In this document: one piece after another, positions 54,363 to 64,000 of the stretch
Numbering within the stretch: the first letter of the stretch is position 1
How the letters are laid out: every line of letters starts with the position of its first letter
Source of the DNA: Elymus sibiricus
Lineage: Eukaryota; Streptophyta; Magnoliopsida; Poales; Poaceae
Assembly: GCA_039707655.1 (NCBI GenBank)
Contig: CM077665.1
Coordinates: forward strand, 439,827,531-439,891,530
Reading direction: 5' to 3'
Length of the DNA: 64,000 bases
Position numbers and translations under genes: made by a program
The notes under the pieces: generated by a model
The model's database searches: none
Told to the model about the DNA's origin: nothing
What the model saw: the letters and a program-made list of their open reading frames with translations, nothing else

Positions 54363-55180
54363 ATGGCTAGTTCTTTCGTTATTGCGTAAACCCCCGATAA
54401 TGAGGTTCTTAATTTTAAACAAATGGGAGGGGAGAATCTTAAATATGCTTGGTATTGGATTTGCAATGCTCATAATAGATCTATTCGTAAGGAATCTACT
54501 ATTGTTGTTCTTCGCTGTTTTTATGTGGGCATCACCACTTGGTATAGATTCGTCCTTGATACAATTACCGGTGGAAATTTCTTAATGTGCCCTTCTTTGG
54601 ATGCCTATAACGCTATGGGAAATCTAGTGGGTTTTCCACCTATGATTGTCAATGAAACCGTCTTAACTCTTGAGCATGTTGTGAAAAGGTTAGATGCTAT
54701 TGAAAAGAAAATGCTCACCGAGGAAAATATTGAAAATTTGGAAAAAAGATGCATAATCTTGCTAATAAAATTGGGTCAAAGGCGGGAGACGTTCTTAAAA
54801 TATTGAAGGAAAAAGAACCCGTAGTCAATAAAAGAATGGAAGAAAGCCCCACTAGAATTGATAAGTTGGAAGAAATATTTCGTAATTTAAGTTCGGCTTT
54901 CTCTACCGATAAGACTATTGAAAAAACTCCCATTAGTAAAGATTTCAAATCCATGCAAGTTCCTAAGAACAAGGGTACCGCTTCTAGTAGAAACAATGAG
55001 GATCTTAAAATGATTAGTATTCATCCCAATTGTGTTGAAGTGGTAAACAACCTTCATGGCAAGAACAAATTTTTCAATCTTATCCCTAGAAGTATTGTCA
55101 TTGAAAATATGCATGATAGATCCTTGAAAAGTTCTTGTTGTGTGCTTAAGGAGTTGGAAACTAAGGATGACAATACTTGA
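54363..55180 (+). pseudogene. gag: S2 gag-like ORF
   Basis: ATG at 54363 (MASSFVIA) meets a TAA at 54387, then the same frame reads LKYAWYWICNAHNRSIRKES, YVGITTWYRFVLDTITGGNF and VNETVLTLEHVVKRLDAIEK. A frameshift near 54745, in an A-rich run, leads to MHNLANKIGSKAGDVLK and a Lys-rich coiled part, ending in TGA at 55178. The WYRFVLDTITGGNF part matches what I remember of the Sabrina ORF and of Athila-like gag N-termini. No pol is present. Confidence 0.7.
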
Positions 55181-55264
55181 ATCTATGTGTTATGCCTAGC
55201 TAGGGGCGTAAAACGATAGCGCTTGTTGGGAGGCAACCCAATGAATAAAATATTTCTTACTTTT

Positions 55265-56010
55265 CCTTTCTGTTTTTGAGTGTTTGCACAATTATGCCTC
55301 TGTTTTGATTGTGTTTTCATGTTTTATTTAATGTTTGTGCCAAGTGATGCCTTTAGGATGATCCATAAGATGAGTAGAAGCAATGCTGAATCTGAAACAG
55401 AAACTTTGTTCCAAGCGCATGAATTTTCATTTTTTACTGGAACGTGATATTAAGCTGAAATTTTAACACAGTATTTCTATACAAATTCTTTACGTTGTCC
55501 TAATTTTTCTGAATTTTTAGAGTTCCAGAAGTATGGCTAGAGTACAGATTACTATAGACTGTTCTGTTTGAGACAGATTCTGTTTTCGTTGCATTGTGTG
55601 CTTGTTTTGATGAATCTATGGCTTGTATTGGGGGTATAAGTCATGGTAAAGTTAAAATAAAGTAGGTATAATGCAATAATAAAATATGAATGGGTTTACA
55701 ACAGTACCTTGAAGTGGTAATTTGCTTTATTATACTAACGCATCTCACGAGAATTTTGTCAAGTTTTGTGTGATTGAAGTTTTCAAGTTTTGGGTGAGAT
55801 CACGATGGATGAACGAATAAGGAGTAAGAAGAGCCTAATCTTGGGGATGCTACAGCACCCCAAGGTAATATCCAAAGAGTAACAAGCAACTAAGCTTGGG
55901 GATGCCCCGAGTGGCATCCCCTCTTTCATCTAACAACCATCGGTATTTTACTTGGAACTATATTTTTATTCGTCACATATAATGAGTTTTGCTTGGAGCA
56001 TCTTGTATCT
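55265..56010 (+). repeat. S2 copy of the hairpin module
   Basis: This noncoding block aligns with the two copies in S1 (GGAACGTG, ACTGTTCTGTTT, ATCTCACGAG in the same order). It ends in the same two stem-loops: CTTGGGG with CCCCAAG at 55840-55864, and GGGGATGCC with GGCATCCCC at 55895-55921. Confidence 0.75.
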
Positions 56011-56094
56011 TTGCTTGTTTTGCTTTTATCCTTGCTGCACACACCTATTTGAGAGAGCCAAAATTATGCTATGATTTGCTAGAATTGCTCTTTA

Positions 56095-56950
56095 CACTAC
56101 TGCAGAATGCTGCTAACGCGACACATCAATCAGAGACCCTTCGACAAAACTGTGTGCGATGCATGAATCGCAAACGTTATAGTTGAAGCTCTGTCACTAA
56201 TGGCACGAACTGTGTGTGAAGGCGGATTCATCAAATACGATTCAGAAAGTAGTTGCGTGTGCGATCTACGGCACACAGTTTGTTCTTATGGACCGTTTGT
56301 GATTAGCGAAGATAACAGAAACGGTTACACAGATCCAAATGTGTGCGATAGTGGGCACACAGTTCATCACTACAAACTGTGTGCGATAATATAGCAGAAC
56401 ACAAACGATTCAATATAACAAGATGTGTGTGATATAGGGCACACAGTTCACTACATAAATTGCGTGCAATGATATAGCAGAACACAAACGATTTAGCATC
56501 ACAAGATGTGTGCGACAGATGGCAAACAGGTCAGTAATCAGAATCGTGTGCGAACACAAGAAATAACACAAACGATTGGTGTTAATAACCTATGTGTGTT
56601 GTGGGCAAATGGTTGCTGGTATACAATTTGTCAGCGATTGATGAAATCATCACCGACGGGTTTCGTAGTTTTGTCCGTATGTACTGTGATTTGCTCTGTC
56701 TGCACAACATCTGTGCTGCCTACAGAAACGGTTGCACAGATCAAGATGTGTGCGGCAGACGGCATACCGTGCGCTCGGATGAAATGTGCGAGCCAAAATA
56801 ACACAAACAATTGAGCGTAACAAGATGTGTGTGATGCCCAGCAAACAGGTCAGTAATCTAAATTGTGTGGAAAGACAGAAAATAACACAGACAGATAATA
56901 ACACAGACGATTCGTGGTAATAAGCACCAGATTCAGAAAGTGATAGCACA
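56095..56950. repeat. T2 left terminal and subterminal repeats
   Basis: ACTGTGTGCGAT, AGATGTGTGCGA and ACACAAACGATT variants recur at least a dozen times, direct and inverted. This arrangement is typical of CACTA subterminal regions. Short open frames here have no meaning. Confidence 0.75.
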
Positions 56951-57000
56951 AATTATCGTTCGCACTCCTACATAATCGACTAAAGAACATAATAGCGACA

Positions 57001-57645
57001 TTACATATCAGCAAGGTTCAGAAAACAGAAAAATGGAAACAGATACTCGTCGTCGTTGTTGCGGGGCTGGCCTGTTGGTTCGCCAATGTAGAAATATCTT
57101 CTGCACTCATGCAACATCCTCTCTATGGAAGTAGGACCCGCTTTCGGGTTGGTATTGACCATGTTCTTGAACGCTTCATAGGCCTAGACTTTCCTCTGCT
57201 CATACCCCATCACGGCAGCTCCGGTATCATGGAAAATCCCGTCCACGGCCAACTGCATGCGTACGGCCCTCTTACAACGGAGATATTCAAAGCGGTCGTA
57301 AACAACATAGTCAAGAGCTGCGCGCTGTGCTTGAGCGATAGGAGACTGCAGTAAGGAGGCTGATGCCCTTACCGAGGCCAAAGCCACGCGAGGCGGCAAG
57401 GCAACGGCGGACTGGTCGGCGCATGATGCTCTTTCGAAGGCCACAGCCGCGCGTTCCGCGTACAGAACCGCGCTTGCCAGCAACCGATCTGATGTAACCT
57501 TCAGCTCTTCCGCTTTTGCCACCATGGCCTCCGGACCCTCAGCAGCACGTACCTGCCTCAACCGCGTGCTCCTCCGCAACGGGGTCTCAGCAATGCGTAC
57601 CGTCGCCAAGGCCTCCGGACCCTCAGCAGCGCGTACCTGCCTCAA
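57001..57645 (-). pseudogene. T2 minus-strand gene, unknown
   Basis: The minus frame is open from upstream of 57645 and ends with TAA at 57001, with one TAG at 57184 (GTC TAG GCC, where Gln fits). It starts with a duplicated 28-residue unit (LRRSTRLRQVRAAEGPEA), continues with an Ala-rich helical part (LLASAVLYAERAAVAFERAS) and DRFEYLRCKRAVRMQLAVDG, and ends GPTSIERMLHECRRYFYIGE with a Phe-rich tail. No start codon is certain; frame-consistent sequence reaches about 57780. I do not recognise the family. Its place next to the subterminal repeats fits a CACTA accessory gene. Confidence 0.5.
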
Positions 57646-57694
57646 CCATGCGCTCCTTCGCAGCGGGGTCCTCCGCGCGGATGACTTGTCTAAT
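57527..57694. repeat. 84-bp in-frame tandem duplication
   Basis: GCCTCCGGACCCTCAGCAGC begins at 57527 and 57611. The period of 84 is exactly 28 codons, so the minus-strand gene keeps its frame through the duplication. Confidence 0.8.
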
Positions 57695-57978
57695 GTTGAG
57701 GATTTTGTGGAGGCGAGGACAGTGGGGAGAAGAAGGACAGATTTGGGGTGCGAGCGGGGAAAGCGACGGTGGAGAGCGAAGAATGATGATATTAATTTAT
57801 GACCCTATACACGATTGCATACAGTTGCTATATGTGTTCCGTGTGCGATTATGTGTGCACGGAAAAAAACTCAAAAACTGTGAAAATGCTTCCCGCGCAA
57901 GCGCATGCGCCAGCCACAGCGGTAAATTATAAAACCCCCAACCCCCTTGGTAGTAGCTAGCTATTAATAACCACACCG

Positions 57979-58506
57979 ATGGCCTGCGGTGGCGAGTCAA
58001 TGATCCCCTGGCTAGTTGCCACACACACCATCAAACCCCCAATGGCCGACGACAGGATGGAGTTGGGCGATGGCAGAATCGAGGCTGCGTGCGCGATGGT
58101 CGGCTTGAGGATCGACGGCCATGCCGCTACCTCTCCCGACGACAGCTAGAGGACGCAGGAATCATGACATGAGCAAGCCAAGAAGTTAGCCAGGGTCGTC
58201 TTGAAAGCAGCTAGTGATCGCCAGCGGGCGATATTGCGGGCTAGGCGTAGAGTGCGCCGGATGGTGCGAGCGGTGGAGCAGGAACCGCGACGCCATAAGG
58301 AAAACTGTGTCAGTGGCCGCCGCACGAGGCGCAGGCTTATGTCCCAGATGGAGGAGGACGCAGCTCCGGCCGCCGGTGGAGGACAAGCGGCCGTTGCTGC
58401 AGAATTGGCGATGGTCAGGGTCTCGTCGGCCGCCGTCGTCGAGGCTGACCCTTCCTCGGTCGATCAATGTGTAGGTCATCGACTTGGCGACCTCCTGTCC
58501 TCCTGA
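57979..58506 (+). pseudogene. Worn plus-strand gene in T2
   Basis: After a TATA-like ATTATAAAAC (about 57926) an ATG at 57979 opens MACGGESMIPWLVATHTIK and reads 56 codons to TAG at 58147. The same frame continues, past a TGA at 58165, through HEQAKKLARVVLKAASDRQR, RVRRMVRAVEQEPRR and MSQMEEDAAPAAGGG, to a TGA at 58504. The Arg-rich middle and Ala/Glu end suggest a small basic protein. Family unknown. Confidence 0.35.
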
Positions 58507-59138
58507 GCCAAGGAACGACACGATATCGATGGACGATGGCGGCTGTGTGTGCTGGGTCGGCGTTAGGAGCAGTAGCACTTTGGTGTGCGCGCAGTTCATA
58601 TGTATTATATGTAAAATTAATAGCGAGCTAATGTTTTGTAAATTACTCCGCCAAATATGCATTGTACCAATTTGAGCATGTAAATGCTTGATTGAATTGC
58701 TAATGCCTGATTTATGCTTGCACTGTGGACACTACGGTTGCGTTCGTCATCGGCAGCCGGCTGCGACAGGCGTCGTCGAGCTCGATGATTAGCTCAGGCC
58801 GAGGTCGAGAACGAGCAAGTATACAACAATGCGGATGAGGAAGAAGGGGGAGAGGGTCGGGGACTCGTGGTAGAGGGTCCTCCTAGGAAATGGTTCATAA
58901 ACATGAACCGTGTGTGATTACTTCCATTAAAGAATTTAGTGCATGTACGAACTAAAATCCCAACTACAGTACACGGGTGTGACGGGAGAAGTTTGGATTG
59001 CCGTTCGATCGCGGTGCATCCTACGGTGCGCATGCGTGATCCGTGTGGCTGGTGTTCTGGCCAATCGGAAAACACCACAGAACGGGGTGAATGCACACGG
59101 CATTCGCAAAGTAATTGTTTGCCCAAACAAATCACAAA
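58507..59138. other. T2 interior, no gene recognised
   Basis: This contains a worn copy of the subterminal motif (AACCGTGTGTGATTA near 58910) and GGCATTCGCAAAGTAATTG near 59100. Short frames overlap on both strands. Confidence 0.4.
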
Positions 59139-61676
59139 GTTTCATGGGAAACCCATATTTCCTTGGTCGTTTATCCTTTATTATTTTTCTACTATCAACA
59201 TACCCACTAGAATGCAACGTGTCCAAAATTCACATTCTTTCAGGCTCGTTTACCATATTTAGTCTTTTTTGTGTGTACTTTTCTCTGCATTTACTGCTTA
59301 TAATTCAAGTTCGAACGTTTTATACATGAAAAGGTGTTCAAAACATGTTATCTCGTGTGGTTCCCAGGCATGACCTCAATATGATTCGGTACAAAATTGA
59401 GTAGGTATGGATAATGTCATGATAGACTCTTCATAAACTGGACCATCACCTATGGAGTTTCATGGTTCGGGGAGCGAAATCACCATGTTTTCAAGGGGAA
59501 CCCATATTTCCTTGGTCCTTTCAACTAGATTTTTATTATACGATCAACATACCCACTAGAATGCACCATGTCCATATTTCACAATTTCCACGCTCATTTA
59601 TCATATTTGGTCCCTTTTGTGTAATTTCTAGGTCATTTGTGTTTACAATTCAGGTTAGAACGTTCTGTACATGAAAAAGTGTTCAAAAAGGACTCGAAAA
59701 TTTGTAATTGTGTCGTTGGATAAGTTTTCATGTATTTTATAGGAAACTAATACAATTTTAGAGGATATGTGTGGGGAGAGGCAACCAGAGATGTGTCGTT
59801 TATTTGTTTTGGAACTATAGAAAGAATGGAAAACATGCCTGAAGAACATGTTATCTTGTGTGGTGCCCGGGCATGACCTCAATATGATTCGGTAAAAATT
59901 TGAGGAGGTATGGATAATGTCGTGATAGACACTCTACATGAACCGGACCATCACCTATAGAGTTTCATGGTTCGGGGAGGGAAAATCGCCATGTTTTCAA
60001 GGGGAACCCATACTTTTTCCTTGGTCCTTTCAACTAGATTTATTTTATACGATCAACATATGCACTAGAATGCACCATGTCCAAATTTCACAATTTTCAG
60101 GCTCGTTTATCGTATTTGGTCCCATTTTATGTACTTTGTAGGTCCTTTGTGCTTATAATTCAGGTTAGAACGTTCTGTACATGAAAAGGCGTTCAAAAAG
60201 GACTCGAAATTCATAATCGTGTCATTGAATAAGTTTTCATGTATTTTATAGGAAACTAATACAATTTTAAAGGATATGTGTGGGAGGACGCAACCAGAGA
60301 TGTGTTGTTTATTCATTTTGTAACTCTAGAAAAATGGAAAACATGCCTGAAGAACATGTTATCTCGTGTGGTGCCCGGGCATGACCTCAATATGATTCGG
60401 TAAAAAAATGAGGAGGTATGGATAATGTCGTGATAGACACTCTTCATAAACCGGACCATCACCTATGGAGTTTCATGGTTCGGGAGCGAAAATCGCCATA
60501 TTTTCAAGGGAACCCATATTTTTCCTTGGTCCTTTCAACTGGATTTATTTTATACGATCAACATGCCCACAAGAATGCACCATGTCAAAATTTCACAATA
60601 TTCATACTCGTTTATCGTATTTGGTCCCTTTTTTGTACTTTCTAGGTCCTTTGTGCTTATAATTCAGGTTAGAACGTTTTGTACATGAAAAGGCGTTCAA
60701 AAAGGACTAGAAAATTCGTAATTGTGTCGTTGAATAAGTTTTCATGTATTTAATAGGAAAAGAATACAGTTTTAAAGGATATACATGTGTGGGAAGAGGC
60801 AACCATAGATGTGTCGTTTATTTATTTTGTAACTCTAGAAAAATGGAAAACATGCTTGAAGAACATGTTATCTCGTGTGGTGCCTGGGCATGACCTCAAT
60901 AGGATTCGGTAAAATTTTGAGGAGGTATGGATAATGTCGTGATGGACACTCTTCATAAACCGGCCCATCACCTATGGAGTTTCATGGTTCGGAGAGCGAA
61001 AATCACCATGTTTTCAAGGGGAACCCATATTTTTTCTTGGTCCTTTCAACTATATTTATTTTATACGAGGAACATGCCCACTAGAATGCACCATGTCCAG
61101 ATTTCACAATTTTCAGGCTCGTTCATCGTATTTGGTCCCTTTTGTGTACTTTCTAGGTCCTTTGTGCTTATAATTCAGATTAGAACGTTCTGTACATGAA
61201 ACTGCATTAAAAAAGGACTCGAAAATTCGTAATTGTGTCGTTGGATTAGTTTACATGTTTTTTTAGGAAACTAATACAATTTTAAAGGATATGTGTGGGA
61301 AGAGTCAACCAGAGATGGTTCGTTTATTTATTTTGTAACTCTATAAAAATGGAAAACATGCTTGAAGAACATGTTATCTCGTGTGGTGCCCGGGCATGAC
61401 CTCAATATGATTCGGTAAAAAAGTGAGGAGGTATGGATAATGTCCTGATAGACACTCTTCATAAACCGGACCATCACCTATGGAGTTTCATGGTTCCGGG
61501 AGCGAAAATCGTCATGTTTTCAAGGGGAACCCATATTTTCTTCGTCCTTTCAACTTGATTTATTTTCTACGATCAACATACCCACTAGAATGCACCATGT
61601 CCAAATTTCACAATTTTCAGGCTCGTTTATCGTATTTAGTCCTTTTTGTGTATTTTCTAGGCCTTTTGTGTTTTTA
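59139..61676. repeat. 507-bp tandem array in T2
   Basis: The landmark CATGG of the sequence GGAGTTTCATGGTTCGG lies at 59143, 59461, 59966, 60474, 60983 and 61489, giving one shortened unit (318), four full units (505, 508, 509, 506) and a partial last unit. Units keep CAAGGGGAACCCATA, CCTTGGTCCTTTCAACT, TAGAATGCACCATGTC and TGATTCGGTA. Repeated 60 to 90-codon frames inside it are products of the array. I do not recognise a named satellite. Confidence 0.9.
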
Positions 61677-62090
61677 ATACATCTTTAATGGCAAACGTTT
61701 TCTTACAACAAACCGTTTGCAAAGCGTCCGATGGCACGAGGCAGAGAGATAAGACTTGAATTTTTTCCGACACGGGATAACCAATTTTCTCTTTTCTCGC
61801 ACACGGGTATTTGATGCGCTTCGTCTGTGTTGCGTGTCCCCCCCCCAATAAGGTTCAAGTTTCGCCGCCAAATTTTCAATAGGCGCGCAATTTCAGTAGT
61901 TATTCCTCCCAGCCCATATCAACCCATCACATTTCCCCCCTATCCCCACCGCCCCCTCTCCCCCCCCGCTTTAACTGCAGCCCAAACCGCCGCCACTGCC
62001 GCAACCAAATCTACGTTCTGCACTTGTCTCGCTCGTCGATCTAGTGAGGTAACCTCCGATCTTCATCACCGCCCCGGCCCGATAGCTCAA
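61677..62090 (+). other. Probable promoter and leader of the B3-like gene
   Basis: A C/T-rich stretch (about 61910-61975) and GC-rich leader precede the ATG at 62091. CAAACGTTTTC and AAACCGTTTGC form an inverted repeat near 61690-61718. No clear TATA box stands out. Confidence 0.35.
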
Positions 62091-63853
62091 ATGGAACATG
62101 CGAACTACCCTCACGCCTCCACATCCCCACCCCCTATCGCCGAGCATCCCTGCGTAAGCCCAACCACATATCACGCAGAGGTCGAGGACCTGGTCATGGC
62201 AGTCGATGACGCAGTGAACACTATGCGTGCCGACCCGGAGGAACACCTCGCCGCCGACGCCGCCAACGTGGTGCGGGCTCTGGCCTTGATGAAATCCCCA
62301 AGCAACTACCCCCGGGACCTACCAAGTATCAGCTGTCCAGTTCATTTTTATGAATACCAGTATAGCAATGTTTAACCGTGTCAATTTTAGTTTCAACGGT
62401 ACAAGTTTAGATTGCCATGTTAGGTTTCCGTTGTTCATTTCAGTTATGCGCAATGTGTTGTTCAAGTATGAATTGTCCAGTTCAATTTTACCAATACCAG
62501 TTACAAAATTACAATGCCTATGCTAGGTTGCTGTTAAGCCTGCTGTAGTGAATAGTTATATCCATTATTTACGCTGTCCATTCGGTACCGTGCTACTCTT
62601 CGCAAAGAAGATATCACTGGAGATGATGTCCTTCAATTACCATTAGATATTTTTGGTGCATGTTAACCCTGTTGTAGTTGGCATGCCTTTCCTTGTACTT
62701 ACGCAATTCCATAATGCACGACGATGTTGTTTACCGTCGAGGTTAGTCACATCCCAATATCTTATAGTACTTTACATCATTTTTTCAGTTACAGTTTAGC
62801 TTCTAACATTTACTTGTTGCTTGTAGGTACATATGTTAGCGGTACTGATCCACGCTGCGCCCAGCAGGAACACCTAGCCACTGACTTTGTGCGGGCTCTG
62901 GCCGAGTTGAAGTACCCTAGCAACTACCCCTCGGGGTTTACCAAGTATGAACTGCCTCGTGATGTATAAATGTGTCAATTTCTGTTTCACTGGTCCAAGT
63001 TTTAATGACTATGTTAGGTTGTCTAAACTCTGAAGTTAAGACATCCAGTTTAATTTCAACAATACATGTCCCTTTGTTACTGTGCTACTCCTCGCAATGA
63101 AAATATCATCGGAGATATTGTCGTTTAGTTAACATTTGCTATTTTTGGTGGATGTTAACCCTGTTGTATTTAACACGCCTTTCAATGTGCTTATGTAGGG
63201 CTACGATGCGCGATGCTGTTGTTTACCATCGAGGTTAGTCACCTCCCATTTTCTTATAATATTTTACATCATCTGTGCAATTGCAGCTTATGTTCTAACA
63301 TTGATTTGTTGCTTGTAGGTACATATATTAGCGGTAATGATTCACGCTTTGACCCCCTTTGCATATGGGGCAATGAGATAAACATGAACAAGCATCAAGT
63401 GAGGAAACTAAGAAAAATTGTTAGGCAGAAGAGACATCTGATTGGAATTAAACTCTTTATTTATACTTTATCCAAGACATCAGTGAGCTTTAGGATGGTA
63501 AGTAATCTGTTGCCTTCTTTTCCAACCAGAACAAGTTACTCTATTAGACATGAATACCTGAAAGTTGTCTCTTTTCAGTGGTTTCCAAAGGAATTTACTC
63601 AAGATTACCTAGCAAACTACCTGACCGATGTGGAGGCAACAAAGGTTATAGTATATAATTCATGCTACCATGATAACGGTCTAGAAGTCTTCCTGAAGGC
63701 GGTGAAGGATGGATGGCGATCATCACAAGGGGTTGGACAAAAGTTGTGCGCACCTTTGGCATGGAGGAGGGCACATTATGGGTATTCCGCTTCTTCAACA
63801 CCATTGACAGCCAAAAGCATTTACAATTCTCTCTTCACCTTTACCGCCTCTAG
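62091..63853 (+). pseudogene. B3-domain-like gene with a duplicated exon
   Basis: Exon 1 (62091-62325) encodes MEHANYPHASTSPPPIAEHP and an acidic Ala-rich part (EEHLAADAANVVRALA). An extra exon at 62827-62944 repeats part of it (QEHLATDFVRALAELKYPSN). Exon 3 (63319-63497) holds a basic stretch (NKHQVRKLRKIVRQKRHLIG) and SVSFRM; exon 4 (from 63579) gives WFPKEFTQDYLANYL. Near 63710 the frame shifts, and the other frame gives ITRGWTKVVRTFGMEEGTLW and a TAG at 63851. Fxx-PKEF...YL and GW..VVR..G..EGT.WVF are B3 DNA-binding domain hallmarks. Exon 1 to exon 3 keeps the frame; including exon 2 breaks it. Confidence 0.5.
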
Positions 63854-64000
63854 TACTATATATTGTGGTTCATCATATTTAATCTTCTACCGAACTATGT
63901 AACCATGGAACATGTACTGAGCTTTTGATTTATGCATTGGCTGTTGAACCATTGTAATTTGGGTATGTATTGATGGATGTGAAATCCACATTTCATAATT
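63854..64000. other. Window end, 3' flank of the B3-like gene
   Basis: AT-rich sequence without an ORF; no polyadenylation signal or transposon end is evident. Confidence 0.4.

Larger units (their letters stand above)
52801..56094 (+). mobile_element. S2: Sabrina-like Gypsy element, left part
   Basis: The 5' LTR (52801-54156), a tRNA-Asp primer site, a decayed gag-like ORF and one hairpin module follow in order. T2 is inserted at 56095, so the 3' part is not in the window. The LTR starts with the same TGATACGTCTCCAACGTATC as S1 and L3 but is shorter than both (1356 bp). It split the second ORF of C1; the base order before it is ACCTG. Confidence 0.85.
56095..64000. mobile_element. T2: second CACTA-type element (right end not in window)
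   Basis: The left end reads CACTACTGCAGAATG after TTA (56092-56094), followed by about 850 bases dense in TGTGTGCGAT-type subterminal motifs in both orientations. The downstream content (minus-strand gene, worn plus-strand gene, 507-bp array, B3-like gene) is assigned to T2 because I find no matching right terminus with a TTA duplication before 64000. Part of the right side could instead be flanking DNA. Confidence 0.6.

Noticed and set aside
59400..61680. Repeated 60 to 90-codon frames with similar peptides
   Set aside because: They recur once per 507-bp unit and are products of the tandem array.
62535..62545. GCTGTAGTG as the right end of T2
   Set aside because: It does not mirror the left terminal repeat beyond a few bases and is not followed by TTA.

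Overview
This window is repeat-filled DNA from a large grass genome, most probably a wheat, Aegilops, barley or rye relative (Triticeae). Almost every base can be placed in a transposable element. The signs are LTRs opening TGATACGTCTCCAACGTATC (the Sabrina/WHAM style), a tRNA-Asp primer site TGGCGCCGTTGCCGGGGA, Tat-type Gypsy elements with two RNase H domains and an antisense gene, a Sire-like Copia gag, CACTA transposons and a Stowaway-type MITE. Family names are from memory and should be checked against TREP. Labels S1, G1, L1 and so on are mine.

Left block, 1-18403. A pol-less Gypsy-type element (S1, start outside the window, end 5964) sits in the gag of an old Tat-lineage Gypsy element (G1, plus strand, to 18403). 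The reverse transcriptase of G1 is split by a 4.1-kb solo LTR (L1, 8272-12418, target duplication CGCAT). G1 is decayed by several stops and frameshifts and ends in a 791-bp LTR.

Spacer, 18404 to about 19860: CT-rich low complexity, a short Stowaway-like MITE, a foldback repeat and unassigned sequence.

Central nest, about 19860 to the right edge. The oldest layer is a pol-less Copia element (C1) with gag and a second ORF. Its gag is cut by a Gypsy solo LTR (L2, 21911-22779, GAGAT) and then, inside the CCHC zinc knuckle, by a 26.3-kb Tat Gypsy element on the minus strand (G2, 23146-49448, GTTAC). G2 has a nearly continuous gag-pol reading frame (48331 to 41965) and a convergent six-exon antisense gene (aORF, 24668-41300). 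The first exon of the aORF took two hits only 16 original bases apart: a Sabrina-like solo LTR (L3, 24713-26297, AGCAC) and an 11.2-kb CACTA element (T1, 26319-37527, TCC). T1 carries a spliced TnpA/Ptta-like gene, a Harbinger-type insertion (H1), two tRNA-like Pol III modules, a minisatellite and captured gene fragments.

Right block, 52801-64000. A Sabrina-like element (S2) interrupts the second ORF of C1 and is itself interrupted at 56095 by a second CACTA-type element (T2), whose far end is not in the window. T2 holds a decayed minus-strand gene, a 507-bp tandem array and a B3-domain-like gene with a duplicated exon.

The most notable observations are: all seven premature stops in the gag-pol of G2, and the single one in its aORF, are TAG at places where Gln (CAG) fits; a paired-hairpin RNA module built on the polypurine-tract core recurs in two element families; both CACTA elements carry B3-like coding sequence; and T1 and L3 hit almost the same point. 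No ordinary single-copy host gene is certain.
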